NCBI GenBank assembly: GCA_041391505.1
Contig: JAWKNW010000011.1
Location: 62,001-126,000, forward strand
Reading direction: 5' to 3'
DNA: 64,000 bases
DNA from: Rhodothermales bacterium
GTDB taxonomy: Bacteria; Bacteroidota; Rhodothermia; Rhodothermales; JAHQVL01
The translations under genes were made by a program, and so were the position numbers. Positions 43,993-55,032 of the stretch are shown here, one piece after another (position 1 is the first letter of the stretch; every line of letters begins with the position of its first letter). A model generated the notes under the pieces. That model saw only the letters and a list, made by a program, of their open reading frames with translations, did not search any database and was not told the origin of the DNA.

Positions 43993-46869
43993 TCACACCA
44001 GGGTGCGCGGGACGTTTTGCGCGAGCCCGCCCAGCAGGCCCTCCAGCGCTTCGCGGCGGACCGGCCGTGGCAACGACGGCGCCTCGCCGGCCGCATCGCC
44101 CAGCACGACGTACCGCTGAACGCGCCCTTTCCCGGGCTTCGTCTGCAGGCTCCGCCACCAGGCTTCGTCGACGAGGGCGAGGGCAAAGTCGCCGGCGTGA
44201 CGCGCCGCATCGAAGGCCTCCAGGTCCTCCGCCAACTCGAACAGGACGCCGCTTTCAGAAAGAAAACGCTCCAGGATGCGGCGTTCGATCGTGTTCGGGC
44301 TGCCCAGCAGGATCCGCGGAGGTTCGGGGGGCGCCGTCAGCGCCTCCTTCAACGCCGCAAGCAGCCGGGTGGACTTCACCGGCCGAGACACCAGGACAGC
44401 CCCGGGGAGTGCCGGCCGGGGCGTGGCGGGCCCGGTCAAGACGATCACCGGCGCACCGATCCGTAGCGCCTGGCTGTCGGATCCAGATAGCGACCGCTCG
44501 TCGATCACCACCGCGTCGGCCCATCCCGGATCCACAGCAGGCAGCGCCTCTTCCACGGACGCCGCGGCGACCAGTTCACAGCCATAGGCCCGAAGACAAC
44601 ACGCCACGGCTTCGCGGCCGGCCGGGTGCGGCACGATCACGACGATCCGGCGGGCGTTCAACGCCGCGCGGAGCTGTTCTTCCCCGGCGTCACCCCCCGG
44701 AAGCGCCGGCGCCTCGACGGTGAAGGTGAAGGTGGCCCCCTGGCCTTTCACGCTCGATACGCCGATCTCGCCGCCCATCAATTCGACCAGCCGCCGCGAT
44801 ATCGCCAACCCCAGGCCCGTCCCTCCGTACATCCGCGTCGTCGATGAATCGACCTGATTGAAGGCCTGGAAGAGATGGCCGATCCGATCTTCCGGGATGC
44901 CGATGCCGGAGTCGATCACCTGGAAACGCAGCATCCGGGGATTCTCCTTTTCGGGCTCGACCCGGAGCTGAACGGAGCCCCTGGAGGTGAATTTGATGGC
45001 GTTCGAGAATAGATTGATCACGACCTGCCGGAGCCGCATCGCATCCACCATCACCCTGCGCGGCGTGGCCGGGTCGATCCATACGATGAGCTCCAGCCCT
45101 TTTTCGACCACGCGATGCGTAATCGTGTCCATCGACGCCTCGACGACTTCGAGCAAATCCGCCTCGTGCGGATCGATCTCGATCTTGCCGGCTTCGATCT
45201 TCGAAAAGTCCAGGATGTCGTTGATGATGGCAAGCAGCGCATGCCCCGATGCCGTCATCGTGGCGACATAGTCGCGTTGCTCCTCATCCAGTTCAGTGCT
45301 TTCGAGCAGACTGGCCATCCCGATGACGCCGTTCATGGGGGTGCGTATTTCATGGCTCATCGTGGCCAGGAAGGCGCTCTTGGCGATGCTCGCCTGTTCC
45401 GCGGCGAACTTTAGCTCCTGCATGTTGTCGAGCTGTTGTCGTATCGTCCGCGTCTGTACGGCGATCCGCTCATGCAGCGTGCCCGACCATACGAGCACCA
45501 GGGCGATGAACACCATGAGCGCTATGGCGCCGCCGAGGATACGGTCCCGCGTCCACCAGCTTCCCGCCTCGACGACCACGACATCGGAGGCTGTCCGCAA
45601 CGTGAGGGTCAATGGGCGAACGGTCGGCTGTTCGTCGAACCGGGGCAAAAACGTGAGTTCGGCGATGCCCGTGAGTTGTACGCGGCTTCCAGGTCGGAGT
45701 CCGTCCAGGTCCGCTGCCGAGGGATCGATCAACCGGGCATCCGCCATGGTGTCGCCCGCCCTGACAACGAGCGACGCGCCGCCCTGACCGACGATGGCGC
45801 TTTCCAGCACGGCTTCGATGCGCACGAGGTTACTGTGTACGATGGACTCAAGCGGCTCCTCCAGGGATACGGATCGAGGAACAGGCGCCCTGGCTGCAGC
45901 GCCATGGTTGATCAGGTGTCCCTCGACCAGATAGGGTGCGATGCGTCCCTTGCGCGCTATGCCGACTACCTCGACATATTCCCCGACCTGCACCACCGAC
46001 GTATTCCACGCATTCGGCTCCACCCTCATGCCGCCGTGTTCATCCTGCACATAATAGACGCCTTCGGCTGTCCGGTGCGTCACAACGCCTTCGATGCGCC
46101 GAAACAGGGCGGTCGCCGTATCCACATAGCGTCCGACATCGTGTATATCCGACAGCGGCACCTGGGACAGATCTTGAAAACCCGGATGCACGATGTCGAT
46201 GGTATGCCAGCCCGGGATATACAGGACGATTCCGGTAAGCTGCCGCTCTTCGTTGAAGAGCCCGCCGGCCACCGCGCGGATCCGCACGTGCGCCCCCAGC
46301 AGGGCATCGGGAACCACACGGTCGTTGACATTGCCGATGATCATTTCCTGCCCGAGAGCCAGCCGAAGCAGCGTACCCTGAAACTGGGTGCTCAGCACGG
46401 TGTCCGGATTGACGTAGATGCTGGCGACGACGGCCTCCACCTCCACCATCCGGGAATCCTCCAGGCCGGCGAAGAGAAACAGATTGGGGCGATCCGACGG
46501 CTCGGGCAATCTCCCGGGCCCCACGACGTCGATCCGGCTTCCAATCGCCACCTGTGGCGTGAACCAGCCGGCATCGGTCTTTCCCGTAACCACCACGCGG
46601 CTCCCGACGTTCGGCATCCGATTGGGACTTTCGAGAAAGATCCCGTCCGTCTCGTCCTGCACGAAACAGTACCAGCTATCGCGTGCGCCGCAAAACGTGA
46701 CGACGCCCTCCAGGCGGATCGGCCGTCCGGTGGCCGCCTCGTCCATGGAAAGCGCATGGATGGCCGCGGCGGTCGTCAGCGCGCGCGATGCGTCCTGATC
46801 CTGCGCCAGCGCGACGCAACATGCCTGCCACGCCAGAATACATACGAAAAGGGTGCAATGTGCACGCAT
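43993..46869 (-). CDS. hybrid sensor histidine kinase (tandem paralog 2)
   Basis: The 958-aa protein mirrors paralog 1: signal peptide, OB-fold-like periplasmic region (IRLEGVVTFCGARDSWYCFVQ), membrane helix, HisKA with H506 in MSHEIRTPMNG, HATPase with GGTGLGLAISRRLVELMG, and two receiver-like C-terminal modules. In the first receiver the conserved Lys is replaced (VSRPVK in place of SKP), so it may be inactive. ATG 46869 gives the signal peptide. The two kinases are separated by 124 bases and may sense related signals. Confidence 0.87.
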   Translation of the reverse strand: MRAHCTLFVCILAWQACCVALAQDQDASRALTTAAAIHALSMDEAATGRPIRLEGVVTFCGARDSWYCFVQDETDGIFLESPNRMPNVGSRVVVTGKTDAGWFTPQVAIGSRIDVVGPGRLPEPSDRPNLFLFAGLEDSRMVEVEAVVASIYVNPDTVLSTQFQGTLLRLALGQEMIIGNVNDRVVPDALLGAHVRIRAVAGGLFNEERQLTGIVLYIPGWHTIDIVHPGFQDLSQVPLSDIHDVGRYVDTATALFRRIEGVVTHRTAEGVYYVQDEHGGMRVEPNAWNTSVVQVGEYVEVVGIARKGRIAPYLVEGHLINHGAAARAPVPRSVSLEEPLESIVHSNLVRIEAVLESAIVGQGGASLVVRAGDTMADARLIDPSAADLDGLRPGSRVQLTGIAELTFLPRFDEQPTVRPLTLTLRTASDVVVVEAGSWWTRDRILGGAIALMVFIALVLVWSGTLHERIAVQTRTIRQQLDNMQELKFAAEQASIAKSAFLATMSHEIRTPMNGVIGMASLLESTELDEEQRDYVATMTASGHALLAIINDILDFSKIEAGKIEIDPHEADLLEVVEASMDTITHRVVEKGLELIVWIDPATPRRVMVDAMRLRQVVINLFSNAIKFTSRGSVQLRVEPEKENPRMLRFQVIDSGIGIPEDRIGHLFQAFNQVDSSTTRMYGGTGLGLAISRRLVELMGGEIGVSSVKGQGATFTFTVEAPALPGGDAGEEQLRAALNARRIVVIVPHPAGREAVACCLRAYGCELVAAASVEEALPAVDPGWADAVVIDERSLSGSDSQALRIGAPVIVLTGPATPRPALPGAVLVSRPVKSTRLLAALKEALTAPPEPPRILLGSPNTIERRILERFLSESGVLFELAEDLEAFDAARHAGDFALALVDEAWWRSLQTKPGKGRVQRYVVLGDAAGEAPSLPRPVRREALEGLLGGLAQNVPRTLV

Positions 46870-46946
46870 TGCAGGATGTCGTTCGGATGAGACTTGCGCC
46901 CCTTGTATCGTCCTGCCCTGCCCCAACTATACCCGATCCCCACGCC

Positions 46947-48212
46947 TCACCCGGGCCACGCTTCCATGCCCAACGATCCCAGGCGTTCGATTTCAAGAAG
47001 GCGATTGTATTTGGATAGTCGTTCCGACTGCGTGATCGAGCCGATCTTGATCTGATTTCCTGCCCATCCGACGGCCAGGTCGGCCAACCAGTTGTCTTCC
47101 GTTTCGCCGCTGCGGGCGCTGACCGTCACCTGCCAGCCGGCTTCGCGGGCGAGCCGGCGCGCCTCGGCCGCTTCGGTGAGGGTCCCGATCTGGTTCACTT
47201 TCAGCAGCAAGGTGTCGGCTGCACCGATGGCGATAGCGCGGGCGATGCGGGTCGGGTTGGTGCACAGCAGATCGTCCCCCACCGTTCGCGCCCGATGCCG
47301 GAGCCGATCGTGCAATAACGGCCAACTTGACCAGTCCTCTTCGGCCAGCCCGTCCTCGACGCTGACGATGGGATAGGCATCCACCCAGCCGGCCACGGTC
47401 TCGATCATCGCGTCGCTGTCCCGCGGCGCCCCGCCGAGCGCGTACCGGCCATCCGCATAAAAATGGCTCGCCGCCACGTCGATGGCCAGCGCCATATCGG
47501 CGCCCGGACGCAGACCGGCGGCCTCGATGGCCTCCACTGCCATGTCAAACATCGCCTCGGCGCCGGGAAACGGCGGCGCGAGCCCGCCCTCGTCGGCGCG
47601 GAGGAGCCGGTAGCCGTAACGCGCCTTCGCCAGCCGCGCCGCCGCCTGGTAGACGGCGTAGGTCATCGCCAGCCCGTCGTCGATGCTCCCGGCGCTCACC
47701 GGCACCACCAGCGTATCCTGGATGGGCACCTGGCCGCCGGCGTGCAATCCCCCGCTGAACAGGTTGATGGTCAGCCGCGGCAGCGCCGGCTCGCTCCCTG
47801 CGCGGTCGGCCAGATGGACGAACAGCGGCAGCCGGCGCTCGGCGGCCTCGGCCCGGCAGAAAGCGATGGATACGGCGAGTAGCGCGTTCGCCCCAAGGCG
47901 CCCCTTGTTCGGCGTGCCGTCCAGCGCGATGAGGCGCGTGTCGAGATCAGCCTGATCGGCCAGCTCGTGCCCTATGAGCGCGCCGGCGAGGTCGGTGTCG
48001 ATGTGAAGCGCCGCCTGCCGGCACCCGAGACCGCCATACCGCGACGGGTCGCCGTCCCGCCATTCATGGGCTTCCGCGGCGCCGCTCGACGCGCCGGAAG
48101 GCACCGAGGCCTGCCCCACCGCCCCGCTCGCTAGCACGCAGCGCGCGCTGACCGTCGGCCGGCCGCGGCTGTCCAGAATTTCGAACCCTTCCAGTTGCTG
48201 AATTACGGGCAT
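46947..48212 (-). CDS. divergent enolase-like protein
   Basis: The 421-aa protein is a full-length enolase homolog: ILDSRGRPT near the start, PSGASSG, SVEDGLAEEDW, VGDDLLCTN, LLKVNQIGTLTEA and the RSGETED segment. Several key positions differ. QEFM is QDTL, so the E. coli E167 position is D166. SHRSGETED is SARSGETED, so the E. coli H369 position is A366. The NGGxHADNxxDIQ loop is SGGLHAGGQVPIQ. The catalytic Lys and the DEGG glutamate are kept. It may be a specialised dehydratase rather than the glycolytic enzyme. Its start overlaps the kinase stop by 10 bases. Confidence 0.85.
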   Translation of the reverse strand: MPVIQQLEGFEILDSRGRPTVSARCVLASGAVGQASVPSGASSGAAEAHEWRDGDPSRYGGLGCRQAALHIDTDLAGALIGHELADQADLDTRLIALDGTPNKGRLGANALLAVSIAFCRAEAAERRLPLFVHLADRAGSEPALPRLTINLFSGGLHAGGQVPIQDTLVVPVSAGSIDDGLAMTYAVYQAAARLAKARYGYRLLRADEGGLAPPFPGAEAMFDMAVEAIEAAGLRPGADMALAIDVAASHFYADGRYALGGAPRDSDAMIETVAGWVDAYPIVSVEDGLAEEDWSSWPLLHDRLRHRARTVGDDLLCTNPTRIARAIAIGAADTLLLKVNQIGTLTEAAEARRLAREAGWQVTVSARSGETEDNWLADLAVGWAGNQIKIGSITQSERLSKYNRLLEIERLGSLGMEAWPG

Positions 48213-49222
48213 GGCGTCATCTGCGCTAACATGAGGTCGATCAAGGCATCGATACGGGCGGGCGGGTCCTGCATCACCCCGACCACCGCGGCGCGCTGGT
48301 TCACGCGTTCGCGGTCCGACAGGTATTCGAGCGGCGACCGCCCGACGACCCGCGCCAGCAGGCAACCGAGGGTATGGCGGACGGCGCGGGACTCGACCCC
48401 GTCGTACCCGTCCTTGCCGCTCACCTCCGCGTGGTATCGGCGCCAGAACCGACGGGCCGCTTCGCCGAACGCCGCGCGATGCGGCTCCAGGTGACGCGCC
48501 TTGCTCAGAAGGTGCGTGAGCGCAAAGCCCACATCGAAGGCGGGGTCGCCGACATGGATGACCTCATGGTCGAGCAGGATGAGCCGGCCGGCGTGGACCA
48601 GCACGTTTTTGGGGCTGTAGTCGCCATGCACCACCGTCAGCGCCGTGCGCCGCGTGTCCTGCATCAACGACGCGAGAAACGCCGCGGACTCCGGGACACG
48701 CTCCGCCGACGCCCCGTAATAGGGCTCGAGCCGGAGCGTTTCAAAAAAAGATCGATCGCGGAGCATCCCATCGCCCGGGTAGGCGGCTTCATCGAACCGG
48801 GCGTGCAGGCATCCGAGGATGCGCCCGAACTGATCGACGAGGTCCAGATCTACCTGGCCGGCGAGCAGCAAGTCCTTCCAGTTGCGGTGGGGCTCGGGCG
48901 CCGCCGCCATGGCGAGGACGTGATGCGCGGGGTCGTCAAAAAGAAACGGCAGGATGACACCCGCCGGCGCCAGGCCGGCCAGAACGCGCATCCCTTCCGC
49001 CTCCCGGTGGATGCGGGCCGGATCGCTGAACCAGTCGTCCTTCACCCGGAGCTTCGGGAGCGCCTGCTTGAGGACCCAGTGGGCTCCATCGGGGCGTTCC
49101 ACCCAGACGGTTTTGTTCGAGACCCCGCCGGCGAGCGTCCGCACACGGAACGGCGCGCCGGCCGCCGCGTCCCCACGGGCCCGCAGATACGCCGCCAGCT
49201 GATCCGGATCCTCGATATCCAT
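48203..49222 (-). CDS. APH/choline-kinase-family phosphotransferase
   Basis: The 339-aa protein has the kinase core of the aminoglycoside phosphotransferase family: NKTVWVERPDGAHWVLKQ as the Lys region, HGDYSPKNVL with catalytic D201 and N206, and a metal-binding LLDHE with D218. ATG 49222 lies 4 bases after the TIM-barrel gene stop, and its own stop overlaps the enolase-like start. It therefore belongs to the same operon and probably phosphorylates a small metabolite of that pathway rather than an antibiotic. Confidence 0.85.
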   Translation of the reverse strand: MDIEDPDQLAAYLRARGDAAAGAPFRVRTLAGGVSNKTVWVERPDGAHWVLKQALPKLRVKDDWFSDPARIHREAEGMRVLAGLAPAGVILPFLFDDPAHHVLAMAAAPEPHRNWKDLLLAGQVDLDLVDQFGRILGCLHARFDEAAYPGDGMLRDRSFFETLRLEPYYGASAERVPESAAFLASLMQDTRRTALTVVHGDYSPKNVLVHAGRLILLDHEVIHVGDPAFDVGFALTHLLSKARHLEPHRAAFGEAARRFWRRYHAEVSGKDGYDGVESRAVRHTLGCLLARVVGRSPLEYLSDRERVNQRAAVVGVMQDPPARIDALIDLMLAQMTPCP

Positions 49223-49226
49223 CGGG

Positions 49227-50060
49227 TCAGACCTTGATCGCCTTGAACCGTGCGGCCTGGTTCTCGATCGCCACCTCCGTCGCCAGCCGTTCCACACTGG
49301 ATGCGCCAAAAAACCCTTCGACGCCGGTCGTCCGGTCCAGCACGTACTGCACGTCTTCCGGCTCCCCGAGCGGCCCGCCATGACAGAGGACGATGATGTC
49401 CGGGCGCAGCGCCTTGGCGCGGTCGCACATCTCCTGGATGCGCACCACGGCTTCATCCAGCGACGGGGCGGTCGTCTTCACGCCGATCGACCCCTTCACC
49501 GTCGTGTTCATGTGGGTCACGAGCACGTCGGCGCCGGCGTCGACCATCTTCTCCACCTGCTCCACGTCGAACACATACGGACAGGTCAACAGCTCCATGT
49601 CGTGCGCGATCCGCACCATCTCGACCTCAAGGTCGTAGCTCATCCCCGTCTCCTCCAGGATCTGGCGAAAATTGCCGTCGATCACGCCGACGGTCGGGAA
49701 ATTCTGCACGCCATCGAAGCCCATCTCCTTGATCTGCTTCAGAAAGACCGGCATCATCCGGAACGGATCCGTGCCGTTCACGCCGGCGAGCACCGGGGTG
49801 TTTTTGACCACGGGGAGCACCTCGCCGGCCATATCCACCACGATCGCGTTGGCATCGCCATACGCCAGAATGCCGGCCGCCGACCCGCGTCCCGCCATCC
49901 GGTACCGGCCCGAATTGTAGATGATGATGAGATCCACACCGCCGCGCTCCGCGAACTTCGCGGAGATGCCGGTGCCGGCGCCCGTTCCAATGATTGGCCG
50001 CCCGGAGGCCACCTCATGCCGCAGCCGGCGGAGACATTCGTTGTAGGGGATGAAAGGCAT
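49227..50060 (-). CDS. TIM-barrel PEP-hydrolase-family protein (pfam09370 type)
   Basis: The 277-aa protein matches the TIM-barrel family annotated as phosphoenolpyruvate hydrolase. Supporting segments are GTGAGTGISAKFAERGGVDLI, YNSGRYRMAGRGS, LAGVNGTDPF, GVQNFPTVGVIDG and LCHGGPLGEPEDVQ. In plants this domain is fused behind a UPF0261 domain in Tm-1 proteins. Here the UPF0261 protein is a separate gene two genes upstream (50789). Its biochemical activity is not firmly known. Confidence 0.85.
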   Translation of the reverse strand: MPFIPYNECLRRLRHEVASGRPIIGTGAGTGISAKFAERGGVDLIIIYNSGRYRMAGRGSAAGILAYGDANAIVVDMAGEVLPVVKNTPVLAGVNGTDPFRMMPVFLKQIKEMGFDGVQNFPTVGVIDGNFRQILEETGMSYDLEVEMVRIAHDMELLTCPYVFDVEQVEKMVDAGADVLVTHMNTTVKGSIGVKTTAPSLDEAVVRIQEMCDRAKALRPDIIVLCHGGPLGEPEDVQYVLDRTTGVEGFFGASSVERLATEVAIENQAARFKAIKV

Positions 50061-50112
50061 AGGAGAGGGTAAGGGTGAGGGGTTGAACGTGAAAATCTGA
50101 AATCGCTAATCG
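50061..50112. repeat. short-period repeat tract with AATCGCT units
   Basis: GAGAGGGTAAGGGTGAGGGG is followed by AAATCGCTAATCGCTAATC. It fills the gap between the TIM-barrel gene and the cytochrome c gene. It is a single arm without an obvious inverted partner and a fourth unit type among the window's intergenic repeats. Confidence 0.4.
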
Positions 50113-50586
50113 CTAATCTTCAAGCTCTTCGACGGTCCAGGGCTGGGTGCGGTCGGCGGTGGCGGCGCGTATGGCGGCGACTTCGGCGGGGGTGATCCGG
50201 GCGGCGTCGTTGCTCCAGGACGAGCGAATATAGCTCAGCACGGCGGCGATTTCTTCGTCGTCGAGCAGATTGCGCCATCCGGGCATGACGCCGTTGTAGG
50301 TCGTCCCGTCCACCACGACTTCGCCCACGAGTCCGTGCAACACGATGCGGACGAGCCGTTCCGGTTCGCCCTGCACCCAGGGGGCGCCATCGAGTGGCGG
50401 TGCCGTGTCGGGCGTGCCGGTGCCGTCCTGGTGGCAGTCCATGCAGTTGTGCATATAGACTTCCTCCCCATCGGGCGCCACGTGCCCGGCGTCGCGCGGA
50501 TGCACGGCGCTCATCCCGACCAGCAGCGCGGCGCCGGCGGCGGCGAGGCCGGCGACCGTACACCGTACCAAGAGTGTGTTCATCAT
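50113..50586 (-). CDS. exported class I c-type cytochrome
   Basis: The 157-aa protein has an N-terminal membrane segment or signal peptide (about residues 9-25). It has the heme c site C48-M-D-C51-H52 and a likely axial Met M101 in GVMPGW. It lies on the same strand between the UPF0261 and TIM-barrel genes. Whether it works with them or is an unrelated insertion cannot be told. Confidence 0.85.
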   Translation of the reverse strand: MMNTLLVRCTVAGLAAAGAALLVGMSAVHPRDAGHVAPDGEEVYMHNCMDCHQDGTGTPDTAPPLDGAPWVQGEPERLVRIVLHGLVGEVVVDGTTYNGVMPGWRNLLDDEEIAAVLSYIRSSWSNDAARITPAEVAAIRAATADRTQPWTVEELED

Positions 50587-50630
50587 ACCAGGTAGTTACA
50601 GATTTTCAGCACCATAGCCTCAGGTCTTCC

Positions 50631-50756
50631 GATGCAGGATACTGGGATGCAGGATACTGGGATGCAGGATACTGGGATGCAGGATCAAACGCACGGTTCT
50701 TCGGAAATCATCCTGCATCCTGCATCCCGCATCTTGTATCCCGTATCCCGCATCCA
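50631..50756. repeat. 15-bp tandem repeats and matching inverted arm
   Basis: Three perfect copies of GATGCAGGATACTGG start at 50631, 50646 and 50661, with a partial fourth (GATGCAGGATC). After a short loop the right arm (50709-50756) repeats CATCCTGCATCCTGC-type units and ends CCCGTATCCCGCATCC. The two arms are reverse complements in pattern and could form a long imperfect hairpin. It lies between two minus-strand genes. It is the clearest member of the family. Confidence 0.75.
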
Positions 50757-50788
50757 TTGGTCGCCTCGCAAACGCGCGTAAGGTTGTA

Positions 50789-51997
50789 TCAGGAGGCGTG
50801 AAGCCGCGCCAGCAGCTCGTCCGCCAGGGCCTCCGCAAAGACGGGGTCGTTGATATGGACATCTAGCTCGCGGAGCGCGACGTGCGGCAGCACGCCGGCC
50901 CGGAGCGCATCGAACAGGGCGGCGTCGGCCGCGGGGTCGTAAAACGGCTGCCCCGGCGCATCGATCGTGCTGACGCCGCGCAGCGGCAGCATCAGGCAGA
51001 CTGGCCCCGCCGCCGCATTGAGTTTGTTCGCGATGACCTCCCCCAGCCGGCGGTTTTCTTCCGGCGTCGTCCGCATCAGGGTCACGTTCGGGTTGTGCAC
51101 GTAGAGCGTGCGGTCGCGAAACCGATCCGGCACGGTCGCCCTGGCGTGGAAATTTACCATATCCAGCGCGCCTACGCTCACGACCTGCGGGATGCCGGCC
51201 TGGCCGGCGGCGTCGAGACGCTCCGGGCCGGCGGACAACATCCCGCCCACCAGCTCGTCGCACCACTCGGTGGTGGTGACGTCGGCGACGCCGGCGATAA
51301 ACCCGTCGCGGATCAGACTCTCCATGGCGCGTCCGCCCGAGCCGTTGGCGTGAAACACGAGCACCTCGTAGCCCTCCCGTTCGAGCCGCTGGCGTAGCGC
51401 CGTCACGCAGGGTGTCGTAACGCCGAACATCGAGGCGGCGATGAGCGGGCGGTCGTCGCCCGGCGGCAGGGCCTGACGCACCATCCCCGAGATGGCGCCG
51501 GCGGCGTTGGCCAGTACGCGGCGCGAGATCCGGTTGATGCCGGCGATATCCACCACCGAATACATCAGGGTAACGTCCTTGATGTCGATGTAGGGGCGGA
51601 CGTCCGCCGCGACGACGGTGGAGACCATCAGCTTGGGCACGCCGACGGGCAGCGCGCGCATGGCGGCCGTGGCGATGTTCGTTCCGCCGCCGCCGCCGAG
51701 CCCCAACACGCCGTCGATCCGCCCCGCCTCGAAGAGGTCGAGCGTCAGCCGGCGCACGCCGCGGAGCATGACCTCGATCGCGCGCCCCCGGTCGCCCTCG
51801 GCGCGCAGCGCCTCGAGGGCGGTCCCCCCCGCCTCGGCGACGGCGGCCGCCGGGATGTCGGGGGCAAACGCCGGCTCATCCATCACGCCGGCATCCATCA
51901 CCAGCGTCCGGCAGCCGTTCGCATGGATCAGTTCCTGCACAAACGCGAACTCGTCGCCTTTGGTGTCGAGCGTTCCGATGAGGAGGACGGTGGGCAT
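50789..51997 (-). CDS. UPF0261 / Tm-1-like ATP-binding protein
   Basis: The 402-aa protein matches the UPF0261 family: TVLLIGTLDTKGDEFAFV at the start, LGLGGGGGTNIA near residue 97, PYIDIKDVTLMYSVVDIAGINRIS and FHANGSGGRAMESLI. Structures of the plant Tm-1 homolog show ATP binding in this domain. The TIM-barrel partner domain is encoded separately at 49227. The fused domains in plants suggest they act together. Confidence 0.88.
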   Translation of the reverse strand: MPTVLLIGTLDTKGDEFAFVQELIHANGCRTLVMDAGVMDEPAFAPDIPAAAVAEAGGTALEALRAEGDRGRAIEVMLRGVRRLTLDLFEAGRIDGVLGLGGGGGTNIATAAMRALPVGVPKLMVSTVVAADVRPYIDIKDVTLMYSVVDIAGINRISRRVLANAAGAISGMVRQALPPGDDRPLIAASMFGVTTPCVTALRQRLEREGYEVLVFHANGSGGRAMESLIRDGFIAGVADVTTTEWCDELVGGMLSAGPERLDAAGQAGIPQVVSVGALDMVNFHARATVPDRFRDRTLYVHNPNVTLMRTTPEENRRLGEVIANKLNAAAGPVCLMLPLRGVSTIDAPGQPFYDPAADAALFDALRAGVLPHVALRELDVHINDPVFAEALADELLARLHAS

Positions 51998-52047
51998 GCC
52001 GGCGCTGGCGCGTTCAATGCGGTTGATAGACGGGGCGGGCGTCGGGA

Positions 52048-54900
<2,853 letters not shown>

Positions 54901-55032
54901 GATGGAGACGGTGTTGCCGGTTGAGGATGGAGGGGTGGGACCACACCGGAGAATACGAGCCGGCTGGCGTGCAAGGCAAGTCGAGCGCAAATCAGTATCT
55001 TCCGGCCAGTCCATCACCACCGGATCTTCGCC

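Noticed and set aside
50631..50690. Possible CRISPR or satellite array from the 15-bp copies
   Set aside because: The copies are directly adjacent with no spacer and belong to the short-period repeat family seen in other gaps.
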